A stretch of 8,848 bases of DNA from Succinatimonas hippei (lineage in GTDB: Bacteria > Pseudomonadota > Gammaproteobacteria > Enterobacterales > Succinivibrionaceae): contig SFGV01000074.1 in NCBI GenBank assembly GCA_004557545.1, positions 1-8,848 on the forward strand, written 5' to 3'. The translations under genes and the position numbers were made by a program. The notes under the pieces are model-generated. The model did not search any database, was not told the origin of the DNA, and worked only from the letters and a program-made list of their open reading frames with translations. This document shows positions 1 through 5,736 of the stretch, piece after piece (positions within the stretch are counted from its first letter, which is position 1; each line of letters opens with the position of its first letter).

Positions 1-233
1 CAACTCATAGACAAGGGACCTGCAAGCTCCTCGTTCTTCTTGTGCCAGTCCATCATATAGTTATAGACTTCGGTCAGGCGCGGCTCGACGTACGCAACCA
101 TCTCAGCAAACTTCGTACGATCGAGCTTTTCTGCAAGCAGCGCGGTTTTTGCGGCGGTCTCCTGTGTGTCGACCTGCGCAAGGGCCTCGGCCTTTCGGGC
201 CTCAAGCCATTTTAGTAAGATTTTCTTAGTCAC
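1..233 (-). CDS. Hypothetical phage protein, 3' end beyond the window (partial)
   Basis: This gene uses a GTG start at 233 preceded by a strong ribosome binding site (GGAGGAAGAACA before GTG) that sits just after the polymerase stop codon. The reading frame stays open for 77 codons to the window edge, so the C-terminus is missing. The visible part is a charged, helix-prone protein starting MTKKILLKWLEARKAEAL, with Ala/Glu/Lys-rich stretches and a YNYMMDWHKKNEEL segment near residue 60. I see no signal peptide, membrane segment or recognisable catalytic motif, and I do not recognise the family. It follows the polymerase by 15 bases, so it is very probably cotranscribed as the next gene of the replication operon. 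The start is well supported by the ribosome binding site; the function is unknown. Confidence 0.75.
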   Translation of the reverse strand, partial: MTKKILLKWLEARKAEALAQVDTQETAAKTALLAEKLDRTKFAEMVAYVEPRLTEVYNYMMDWHKKNEELAGPLSMS

Positions 234-248
234 TGTTCTTCCTCCAAA

Positions 249-2198
249 TTAGTCCTTGCGATAATACTCGCACTCGTAGGCGTCGGCGCGAAGCGGCAGA
301 TTCGGGGCCCAGGAGATCGGCTGACCCATGAGCGCGCCAAGTTCTTCTGCAGAGCTGACGCCGATCGGAACCTCGCAAATCACTTCGTCGTGAACATGGA
401 AGACGATCGGGAATCCGGCGGCCTCAAGCCTAAACATAGCCTCAGCCAGGCAGTCACGGGCGGTAGCCTGAACGATATTCTCCACGAACTTCGGCCCGTA
501 GGACTCAATACGGCCCCAGCCGCCCGAGGACTGAATTGTCCCCTCATAGGTGATATTGTCGTCGCCATCGACACGGGGCTTGACGTAGCTGAGCTCTCGG
601 CCATTCGGCAAGCGCAGACGCATGAGCGGTCCTTGCTTGCGAAGTCTCATGCCGTGTGGCAGGTCGACAGGCGCCTGCGTCGTAATACACCGACGAACGG
701 CTGCATCTGTGTCCCACCAGAACTTCGTGATCGACTTATTTGCCGCGCGCCAACTATTGACAATCGGCTTGAGCTCAGATTCTTCAAGGCCCATCGCTAA
801 AGCACCCATACTCTTCATAGCGCCAACGGAACCGCCATAGCCCAGGGCGAGCTCAGCGATTTTACCCTTTTGACGCATCGGGTCGCCCTTCTTGACGGAC
901 CCTTTCGGCAAGTGAAACATCTGCTCGGCTGAGGCCTCATAGATTTTGCCGTGCGTGTTGAAGACGTCCATGCGCCACTCTTCATCTGCGAGCCAGGCGA
1001 GCACGCGCGCCTCGATCGCGGAAAAGTCAGCCACGATGAACCTGCAGCCAGGCTTAGGGACAAAGGCCGTACGAATGAGCTGGGACAGCGTTCCTGCCGT
1101 GTCATCGAAGAGCATCTCGAGAGTCTCAAGATCACCCTCTCGAACCAAGCGCCGTGCGGCGTCAAGCTCGCTGTCAGGCATCTTGTTTTGGGGCAGGTTT
1201 TGCATCTGCACCAAACGCCCGGCCCAGCGTCCGGTGCGTGCGGCGCCGCAAAACTGAGTCAGGCCTCGAATACGTCCGTCAGGGCAAACCGTGCGGAGCA
1301 TCGCATTGTATTTTTCAGTTGAGGTCTTTGCAAGGCCCTGACGAATGTCGAGCATTGCGTGAACCTCTTCATTATCGGTGCCGCTGCGAACGTCACCGAT
1401 CATCTTTTTGTTGAGGCTCTCCACCTCAAAGCCAGAGACCTCCTCAATCCAGGACTTGAGCTGCGCAGCGCTTTTCGGATTATCGAGACCCGTCAACTCC
1501 TTTGCGGCATCAAGCAGCCGCGCTTTTACGATCTGATCGATCGCAACCGCATTTTCCGCAAGGACCGTATCAACGCCGACGCCGCGGTCATTGATATGCT
1601 GGTCGATTATCCAGAGGTCATGCTCACTGGGAATCACGGGGAACTTCTGCAGGCGCTTCCTGATCGCGCGCTCCGTCACGACGTCCTGACGGTTATACTC
1701 GACATAGAGATTCCACCGCTCGGGGTCATGGTGAGGAAGATTGCGCGTGCGCTCACCGTTGACCTTTGTGGCCTTGCAGGGAATTGAGAAGTACCGAATC
1801 AGGGCTTTGCCCGTTTTCGACTTCTGCTTGTCCTCAGGCAAGCCAATCACTTCGCCGACAGCTTCCAAGCTGCCAGGTAGACCAAGCTCGCGAGCCATTA
1901 CGGCGGTGCAGCTCCATTGATCTGCAGGAGTCACGCGACCCATAAACGCGCTCAGACAAGTCCGTTCAAAAGACGCATTGAATGCTGTCTTGAGGATTTC
2001 GGGGTCATACAGGGCGTCCTGTAGCTCCTGGGGTAGCTTCTGGCCTTGAGCCATGTCGATAACCTCAACAGGACCGTCGTCCCAAGCGTAACCAAAGAGA
2101 AGAATCTCAAAATCAGGGCTCGCCGCATAGGCATAGACACCGGCTTTTTGAAGAGAGACAGAGGAGTAGGTTTCAATATCGATTGCGAGAGTTTTCAT
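249..2198 (-). CDS. Phage-type family A DNA polymerase with 3'-5' exonuclease domain
   Basis: This is the replicative DNA polymerase of the element. It extends primer ends on template DNA in the cytoplasm and should proofread. The 649 residues are the usual length for Bacillota phage PolA-like enzymes, which lack the 5' nuclease domain. The N-terminal exonuclease domain shows Exo I (DIET, D7/E9), an Exo II region (FNASFE, N74) and Exo III (YNRQD, Y168/D172). The polymerase domain shows the TGRW region (322-325), motif A (ADFSAIEAR, D391/E396), motif B (RQKGKIAELALGYGG, K446/Y454) and motif C (HDE, 603-605). All key residues are present, so it should be active. The start is ATG at 2198 with AAGGGAG upstream. 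It overlaps the end of the HNH gene by 26 bases as sequenced. It follows the ssDNA-binding protein and nuclease genes, as expected for a replication module. Confidence 0.97.
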   Translation of the reverse strand: MKTLAIDIETYSSVSLQKAGVYAYAASPDFEILLFGYAWDDGPVEVIDMAQGQKLPQELQDALYDPEILKTAFNASFERTCLSAFMGRVTPADQWSCTAVMARELGLPGSLEAVGEVIGLPEDKQKSKTGKALIRYFSIPCKATKVNGERTRNLPHHDPERWNLYVEYNRQDVVTERAIRKRLQKFPVIPSEHDLWIIDQHINDRGVGVDTVLAENAVAIDQIVKARLLDAAKELTGLDNPKSAAQLKSWIEEVSGFEVESLNKKMIGDVRSGTDNEEVHAMLDIRQGLAKTSTEKYNAMLRTVCPDGRIRGLTQFCGAARTGRWAGRLVQMQNLPQNKMPDSELDAARRLVREGDLETLEMLFDDTAGTLSQLIRTAFVPKPGCRFIVADFSAIEARVLAWLADEEWRMDVFNTHGKIYEASAEQMFHLPKGSVKKGDPMRQKGKIAELALGYGGSVGAMKSMGALAMGLEESELKPIVNSWRAANKSITKFWWDTDAAVRRCITTQAPVDLPHGMRLRKQGPLMRLRLPNGRELSYVKPRVDGDDNITYEGTIQSSGGWGRIESYGPKFVENIVQATARDCLAEAMFRLEAAGFPIVFHVHDEVICEVPIGVSSAEELGALMGQPISWAPNLPLRADAYECEYYRKD

Positions 2199-2541
2199 GT
2201 ACTCGCTCCCTTCTTGCTATTGCGGGGGGGGGGTAAAGCCCGAGGGCGTGGGCACGTCGTGTATTTTCCGCGATCGTGCACCACTCGAGCTGGCTGGCGC
2301 GGTTATCATGCTTATTGCCGCGTTTGTGGTCTACAACGGGATAACCGTGCGGATTCGGCACAAACATTTTTGCGACGAGCAAGTGAACCTTCACATTGCA
2401 GCCGTTCAGGCTTACTCGCAGATAACCGCGCCGATCGTCAAAAGGCTTTAACACGCGCCCCGTACTCTTGCGCCGAATCTCTCCTAAGCGATTGATCTCA
2501 TACTCAGGAAAGTCGGGAATCGTGTGCCAGACGATCTTCAT
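2173..2541 (-). CDS. Free-standing HNH homing-type endonuclease (NUMOD4 + HNH_3)
   Basis: This 122-residue protein resembles the HNH homing endonucleases that lodge next to phage replication genes. Residues 5-45 form a NUMOD4-like DNA-binding segment (W5, then IPDFPEYEINRLGEIRR). Residues 50-98 form an HNH_3 domain with H53, D71-H72, N80 and N93. The family's NLEW signature is QLEW here, with Gln84 in place of Asn, which could weaken the active site. It starts at 2541, only 4 bases after the ssDNA-binding gene, with no clear ribosome binding site, so translation may depend on coupling. A 10-base C tract near the end encodes the Pro run at 104-106. The tail after it (AIARRERVHENSRNRY) comes from the polymerase ribosome-binding and start region and is unlikely to be ancestral. 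It is a probable selfish insertion beside polymerase. Confidence 0.85.
   Translation of the reverse strand: MKIVWHTIPDFPEYEINRLGEIRRKSTGRVLKPFDDRRGYLRVSLNGCNVKVHLLVAKMFVPNPHGYPVVDHKRGNKHDNRASQLEWCTIAENTRRAHALGLYPPPAIARRERVHENSRNRY
2224..2233 (-). repeat. Homopolymer tract of 10 C (minus strand) at the end of the HNH gene
   Basis: Ten consecutive G on the plus strand read as C10 in the HNH gene. With C10 the frame runs 26 bases into the polymerase gene. With C9 it would stop at TAG (2217-2219), just upstream of the polymerase ribosome binding site. With C11 it would stop at TGA (2195-2197), giving an ATGA overlap with the polymerase start. The three outcomes are read directly from the sequence. 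Whether the length varies in nature, or is an assembly error, cannot be told here. Confidence 0.9.
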
Positions 2542-2545
2542 AGAT

Positions 2546-3109
2546 TCAGCTCAGGAGATCGTCGTCTTCGTCCTCGAAGTCGTCGTCCCAGTCAGAGTCA
2601 GTCACGACGCCGCCAGACAGGGGCTCGCCGTCGCTGAGCTTCATAATGCCGTTCAGGCCGGCAGAAATACCCTTATTGCCGTTCGTATCGTAGACATAGA
2701 AGTTGACGATCGCGCGGCCGTAGCAGCCGGAATAGAGCTCGCTCGCCTCGGTGATCGGGGTCTTATCGGCGTAGACGATAACAGGCTTGTTGTTGGAGCT
2801 GCAGGTCATAACGTAGTGACCCTTGCACTCGGGGCCGAACTCGCCGCCGTTCGGGCGCTCACCGTCGCCGTCATGCAAAGTGGTTTTCAGAGTGGAAGGC
2901 AGCTTCTTGCCAGAGTGCTTCTGCAGATAGGCAGTCTTCGCAGCCTCGATCGCGGCCTTGATCTTCGCGATCGTGTTCTTGTCGGTCTTCGGAATTAGCA
3001 GGGTCACGCTGTACTTCGGCTGAGCGCCTTCCTGAGCGGCGCGAGGGGTAAAGGCGTTGACGTAGGAAAAACGAACGCGACCGGTAGTGATCTGAGTAGC
3101 AGTAGCCAT
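2546..3109 (-). CDS. Enc34-type single-stranded DNA-binding protein (DUF2815)
   Basis: This 187-residue protein matches the Enc34 ssDNA-binding family, formerly DUF2815. It starts with a beta strand and a RVRFSYVNAF segment, followed by PKYSVTLLIPK (31-41), a Lys/Ala helix (42-65), and the Gly/aromatic core YSGCYGRAIVNFYVYD (126-141) with KGISAGLNGIMKLSDGEPL (146-164), which is characteristic of the family. The C-terminus is very acidic (DWDDDFEDEDDDLLS, 173-187), as in many SSBs, where such tails recruit partner proteins. It should coat single strands during phage replication, protecting them and organising polymerase and nuclease. The start at 3109 has AAAGGAGA upstream, overlapping the stop of the 3D-domain gene. 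It lies in the operon between the 3D-domain gene and the HNH/polymerase pair. Confidence 0.93.
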   Translation of the reverse strand: MATATQITTGRVRFSYVNAFTPRAAQEGAQPKYSVTLLIPKTDKNTIAKIKAAIEAAKTAYLQKHSGKKLPSTLKTTLHDGDGERPNGGEFGPECKGHYVMTCSSNNKPVIVYADKTPITEASELYSGCYGRAIVNFYVYDTNGNKGISAGLNGIMKLSDGEPLSGGVVTDSDWDDDFEDEDDDLLS

Positions 3110-3124
3110 TGTAAAAATCTCCTT

Positions 3125-3673
3125 TTAATTTTTAATAATGTAGACGTCGGCATATTGAACGCCGAAATTTAATGCTTCCTGGTGGGTATCGAAGTAAATG
3201 TCAATGCGGTTCCCCTTGATGGCGCTGCCCGTGTCTTCGGCAATGTATGTATGCCCGTCGATCACGATCTCAGAGCCAAGAGGGATAACAGAGGAATCGA
3301 CTGCAATCGTTCGGCCGGCCTCTACGACCGCGCCAGACGCGGTAACGCCATAGCCGAAGTCGCCAGGGTCTTTCCCGCAGCACTTGCGGCAAGCGCAATA
3401 CGCGGTCAGACGGAACTCGCCAAGCTCTTCGAGAACGGGTTCGATCTCTTCGGGCTCAGCCTCGATAACAGGCTCAGGCATGATCTCAGGTGTCACATAC
3501 GACGTGGGCTCAAGCTCTAAGGCCGGCGCCGCAGTCTCTTCAATGGCTTTTGCCTTCGGCAGGAAAATCGCCATAAGAACGATCGTGCAGACGAGCGCCA
3601 TAATAACGGCCCACTGAATACGAATCAAGCGCGCCTGCTGGTACAGGAGCCGCCGGCTTTTCGATTGCGTCAT
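3125..3673 (-). CDS. Membrane-anchored 3D-domain protein
   Basis: The 182 residues carry a basic N-terminus (1-20), one hydrophobic membrane segment (about 21-38), an acidic Pro/Glu-rich linker (about 44-84) and a 3D domain (86-182). The domain has the CACRKCCG cysteine cluster (93-100) and the three aspartates D126, D147 and D158, in AVDSSVIPLG, EDTGSAIKGNRID and the following strand. The 3D fold is shared with the catalytic domain of MltA lytic transglycosylases and with Gram-positive cell-wall proteins, so a peptidoglycan-directed role outside the membrane is the family expectation. Topology (cytoplasmic basic end, external domain) is inferred from the charge distribution. The start at 3673 follows a strong AGAGGAGG site. 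Its position between a recombination nuclease and an SSB is unexpected for a wall enzyme; it could be a lysogenic-conversion or entry/exit function. Its substrate is unknown. Confidence 0.88.
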   Translation of the reverse strand: MTQSKSRRLLYQQARLIRIQWAVIMALVCTIVLMAIFLPKAKAIEETAAPALELEPTSYVTPEIMPEPVIEAEPEEIEPVLEELGEFRLTAYCACRKCCGKDPGDFGYGVTASGAVVEAGRTIAVDSSVIPLGSEIVIDGHTYIAEDTGSAIKGNRIDIYFDTHQEALNFGVQYADVYIIKN

Positions 3674-3688
3674 TGTCGTTTCCTCCTC

Positions 3689-4852
3689 TTACTCGTCAAA
3701 GGCTTTGAGGACCTGGTCTTCAAAGCGATACGCAGGTCGCTTGTCCGATTCAGGCGCAAGCGTCGGTGCGCCCTGGGGCTTGACGATCAAATCGCCGAGA
3801 ATCTCAGCGAGGGTCTTCTTGCCGAAGTCGCGCTCCATCTGCGTAAGCGTGATGAGCTTGCGGTCGTAAAGAAGAGACTCGTCATAGCCAGCAGCCTTCA
3901 TAGCCGCGACAACCTTGTCTTCGTCCGCGAACTTGCGGTTGCTGCGGCCCTCGACCATTTTCCAGCCGGTTACTGTTTCACCGGCAGTCAGCGCGCCAGA
4001 CACAAGCTCGCGCAGGTCCTTGAGCCAAGTTTCAATATCCGCAGACTTGGCAAGAATCGCGCCTGCCTCTTCGGGAGAGATGAGCAACGGGTCAGGACTC
4101 TCGTCAAAGAGCTTGAGGTTCTCTTCGGCACGGGCGCGGCACTGATTCTTTGCACGGCAGAAACGGCAGGCTTCTTCGCTTGGTGCGAAGTCGCCTTCGC
4201 CCTTGTCTGCGAGCTTTGCTCTTGGCTTGACGTAGCTCTTGCCCCAGGAGGTAAGCTCCTTGACAGTCTTCTCGGAAGAATCCTCGATACCGGAGAGCCG
4301 CGGCTGGAAGATCGTCATGCGAACAGTCTTGATCTCATAGAGATCGCCGAACTGCTCAAGCGCGCCCAAGCCGTAGAGCTGCATCTGCGGGTTGTTCTCA
4401 GCCTCGACGCGATGGCCCTTGCCATACTTAAAGTCGATCACGTCGAGAATCGGCTCGGCGATAATCACGCAGTCACCGGTGCCAAAGCCGCCGGGCACAT
4501 ACTTCGAGAAGTCGAGACGAGTCTCGAGGATAATCATTGCGTCGGGACAAGTCTTCTTCGCCTCGGCGAGGCGGCCAGTCACGAACTTCGCGTAGGCGAC
4601 CGCGCACTCACGCATTTCCGCATTGTAATAGCTGTTCGGCTCGAACTCGGATTTGATCTGATTTTCATAGGAGACCTCGTCAAGCTCACCAAGGAAGTAG
4701 CGCGTCGTGAGCTCTGCGAGAGCGTGCGCAACCGTTCCCTCTTCGGCGTAAGCGCTGGTCGACGCGGGGAACTTCTGCTCAAGCTGGGCGCTCGGCGTAC
4801 ACAGGAGCCACCGATGCGCGCCGCTGGCGGATAAAAGAGCATGTTTAGCCAT
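3689..4852 (-). CDS. DUF2800 family PD-(D/E)XK nuclease, Cas4/RecB-like
   Basis: This 387-residue protein matches the DUF2800 phage family and has the layout of RecB/Cas4-type nucleases. H43 lies in the GTVAHALAEL helix, D127 in GTGD, D140-x-K142 in VIDFKYGKG, and Q156 in NNPQMQLY, which together form the metal-binding active site. A cysteine near the start (C18, in SASGAHRWLLC) and a C-terminal C229-x2-C232-x5-C238 cluster match the arrangement that holds an iron-sulfur cluster in Cas4 and AddB. It probably processes DNA ends during phage replication or recombination. I chose ATG at 4852 because family members begin with this HALLSASG-type sequence; a frame open to 4960 would add 36 residues that are only the upstream gene read out of frame. 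The start overlaps the preceding stop by 8 bases (ATGGCTAA), with GGTGG as a modest binding site, so translation is likely coupled. Confidence 0.92.
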   Translation of the reverse strand: MAKHALLSASGAHRWLLCTPSAQLEQKFPASTSAYAEEGTVAHALAELTTRYFLGELDEVSYENQIKSEFEPNSYYNAEMRECAVAYAKFVTGRLAEAKKTCPDAMIILETRLDFSKYVPGGFGTGDCVIIAEPILDVIDFKYGKGHRVEAENNPQMQLYGLGALEQFGDLYEIKTVRMTIFQPRLSGIEDSSEKTVKELTSWGKSYVKPRAKLADKGEGDFAPSEEACRFCRAKNQCRARAEENLKLFDESPDPLLISPEEAGAILAKSADIETWLKDLRELVSGALTAGETVTGWKMVEGRSNRKFADEDKVVAAMKAAGYDESLLYDRKLITLTQMERDFGKKTLAEILGDLIVKPQGAPTLAPESDKRPAYRFEDQVLKAFDE

Positions 4853-5246
4853 TCGCAGCCACCAACTTCTCATAGAAGACGGGGTAGTCTTCTTCCTTGA
4901 CAGCGGACAGGTTTGCGACGCCAAGCTCCTTGAAGATCGCCTTGAGGGCGGCCTTGTCATTCTTAGAGAGCTTGACCGCGAGGGCTCTTACGTCAGCCTT
5001 AGAGATCGTCTTCTCCTCAGTAGGCTTAGTATCAGGGGCCTCGGATGCGGACTCCGCAGGGGACTCCTGAGGTGCCTCGGTGGAGGTCTGGGCGGTAGGT
5101 GTTTCCGTGGGGGCGGGGCTATCGAAAAGAGACATCTGTGCGGTGATCTCTGTGTGTTCAGGCTTTTCAGTCAGAAGACTGGCGAGCGCCTGACTCAGAG
5201 TTTCTTTTTTCGGGTCATAGGTGACCTCAACTTTGATCGTTGCCAT
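4845..5246 (-). CDS. Phage hypothetical protein with clamp-binding-like QMSLF motif
   Basis: The 133 residues divide into a short N-terminal segment (MATIKVEVTYDPKKETL) and helix, a QMSLF pentapeptide at 37-41, a low-complexity Pro/Thr/Glu/Ser linker (about 43-85), and a C-terminal helical domain (about 88-133, with VRALAVKLSKNDKAALKAIF and ELGVANLSAVKEEDY). The C-terminal domain resembles small helical modules found in phage replication proteins, but I cannot name the family with confidence. QMSLF fits the bacterial beta-clamp-binding consensus QL(S/D)LF closely, so an adaptor role between clamp and phage replication proteins is plausible (inference). The start at 5246 is chosen because AAGGAGG sits upstream at good spacing; a start at 5324 in the same frame has no such support and would overlap the 52-residue gene further. 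It overlaps DUF2800 by 8 bases. Confidence 0.88.
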   Translation of the reverse strand: MATIKVEVTYDPKKETLSQALASLLTEKPEHTEITAQMSLFDSPAPTETPTAQTSTEAPQESPAESASEAPDTKPTEEKTISKADVRALAVKLSKNDKAALKAIFKELGVANLSAVKEEDYPVFYEKLVAANG

Positions 5247-5385
5247 TTTGTCGTTCCTCCTTAGATTTGAGCCATATTTGAAAGGCTTGTTGGTTTTTAG
5301 GGTCTTGAAAAAAGGTTTTTGCATAATCGAGAATCTGTGTGCACGCCAGTTTCTCGGTCTGCTCTAAAGTTGCCTCGGCGGGCAT
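5227..5385 (-). CDS. Small hypothetical phage protein, 52 residues
   Basis: This short frame encodes a 52-residue, helix-prone protein beginning MPAEATLEQTEKLACTQILD and ending in a charged WLKSKEERQNGNDQS tail. I do not recognise a family. Support comes from its start at 5385 with an AAAGGA site 5 bases upstream, its fit in the gap between the Cro-like gene (10 bases away) and the 133-residue protein, and its 20-base overlap with the latter, a coupling layout repeated through this operon. Its ribosome binding site lies inside a perfect GTTTCCTTTAGGAAAC palindrome, so an operator-bound regulator could affect its transcription. There is no membrane segment or metal motif. Confidence 0.68.
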   Translation of the reverse strand: MPAEATLEQTEKLACTQILDYAKTFFQDPKNQQAFQIWLKSKEERQNGNDQS

Positions 5386-5387
5386 TT

Positions 5388-5403
5388 GTTTCCTTTAGGA
5401 AAC
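5388..5403. promoter_or_regulatory. Operator-like perfect palindrome O1
   Basis: GTTTCCT-TT-AGGAAAC is a perfect inverted repeat with 7-base arms and a 2-base centre. Related sequences recur at three places in the switch region, so it is probably a binding site for CI, Cro or both. It covers the end of the Cro-like gene (stop at 5395-5397) and the ribosome binding site of the 52-residue gene. No convincing promoter is visible beside it, so a bound protein would act as a roadblock rather than by promoter occlusion (inference). Confidence 0.6.
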
Positions 5404-5610
5404 TTCCTCCGCAAAAAAAATCTGATTGCGTTTTTCCACGGAGAGATGCAAGCGTCCGGAGCACTTGATGATCTCGCCAACACGAAAATCAACACGGCCA
5501 TTCAAGCGCTGGTAAAAGGCTTTAGGCTTGAGACCACAGATTTCTGCGAGCTCTCTGACGCTGCAGTTGTTCTCAACCATAGAGGCGCGAAGAGCATTAG
5601 CATTGAGCAT
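5395..5610 (-). CDS. Cro-like helix-turn-helix regulator
   Basis: This 71-residue protein carries a helix-turn-helix in CSVRELAEICGLKPKAFYQRLNG (about residues 16-38), followed by helices ending in a SVEKRNQIFFAEE segment. This arrangement is typical of short phage Cro/DUF739-type repressors, where the IFF sequence closes the fold. It starts at 5610 behind a strong AAAGGAGG site. It is the first gene of the leftward operon and diverges from the CI gene, as cro does in lambda. It should bind the GTTTCCT operators between 5634 and 5736 and damp CI or early transcription. A perfect operator copy overlaps its own 3' end. Binding specificity is inferred from position only. Confidence 0.88.
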   Translation of the reverse strand: MLNANALRASMVENNCSVRELAEICGLKPKAFYQRLNGRVDFRVGEIIKCSGRLHLSVEKRNQIFFAEEVS

Positions 5611-5633
5611 TTAGGCGTCCTCCTTTCTGAAAA

Positions 5634-5649
5634 GTTTCCTTAAGGCTAC
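5634..5649. promoter_or_regulatory. Operator-like site O2, over the leftward transcription start
   Basis: GTTTCCTTAAGGCTAC matches the perfect O1 palindrome at 13 of 16 positions, with an intact CCTTAAGG core. It covers the predicted start of leftward transcription (about 5646), so a bound repressor would block the Cro/replication promoter. Confidence 0.6.
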
Positions 5650-5652
5650 TCA

Positions 5653-5681
5653 ATCATAGCGCATCATTTTGGATTTGTAAA
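5653..5681 (-). promoter_or_regulatory. Leftward early promoter (PR-like)
   Basis: Reading the minus strand, TTTACA (5676-5681) and TATGAT (5653-5658) are separated by exactly 17 bases, a near-consensus sigma-A promoter. Predicted transcription starts near 5646, giving a short leader before the Cro-like start at 5610. Operators O2 and O3 flank it, as expected for the repressed early promoter of a lysogenic switch. Confidence 0.75.
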
Positions 5682-5695
5682 CCCCTAAAGGAAAC
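5680..5695. promoter_or_regulatory. Operator-like site O3, at the leftward -35 edge
   Basis: AACCCCTAAAGGAAAC matches the reverse complement of O1 at 12 of 16 positions; the CCTAAAGGAAAC part is exact. It abuts and overlaps the -35 of the leftward promoter by two bases. One half is strong and the other degenerate. Confidence 0.5.
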
Positions 5696-5720
5696 TTTTT
5701 TCTGTTTTCGAGAAAAAAGT
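5694..5720. repeat. Inverted repeat between operators O3 and O4
   Basis: ACTTTTTTCT (5694-5703) and AGAAAAAAGT (5711-5720) are perfect 10-base arms around a 7-base loop. With the flanking GGAAAC and GTTTCC operator halves, the whole stretch from 5690 to 5726 is close to a dyad. Its role is unknown; A/T-rich spacers between operators often favour DNA bending. Confidence 0.6.
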
Positions 5721-5736
5721 GTTTCCTTTTTGACAC
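5721..5736. promoter_or_regulatory. Operator-like site O4, over the rightward -35 region
   Basis: GTTTCCTTTTTGACAC matches O1 at 13 of 16 positions. It covers the position where the CI promoter's -35 should lie, so occupancy should shut off CI synthesis (negative autoregulation, or Cro action). Confidence 0.55.

Noticed and set aside
390..800. Plus-strand open frames within the polymerase region (390-800, 946-1257, 1359-1787, 2046-2495)
   Set aside because: All are antisense to polymerase or HNH, with no binding sites or recognisable motifs.
3678..3684. Another GTTTCCT operator half-site
   Set aside because: It is the complement of the ribosome binding site of the 3D-domain gene and has no partner half.
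3665..4834. Long plus-strand open frame (389 codons) opposite the DUF2800 gene
   Set aside because: It lies antisense to a clearly recognised gene, has no ribosome binding site worth noting and no recognisable domain. The open frame follows from the codon use of the real gene.
4853..4960. 36-residue N-terminal extension of the DUF2800 protein
   Set aside because: The added sequence is the upstream gene read out of frame. The family start (HALLSASG-type) and the 8-base overlap support 4852.
5247..5324. 26-residue N-terminal extension of the 133-residue protein
   Set aside because: The AAGGAGG site before 5246 decides the start, and the extension would cover most of the 52-residue gene in another frame.
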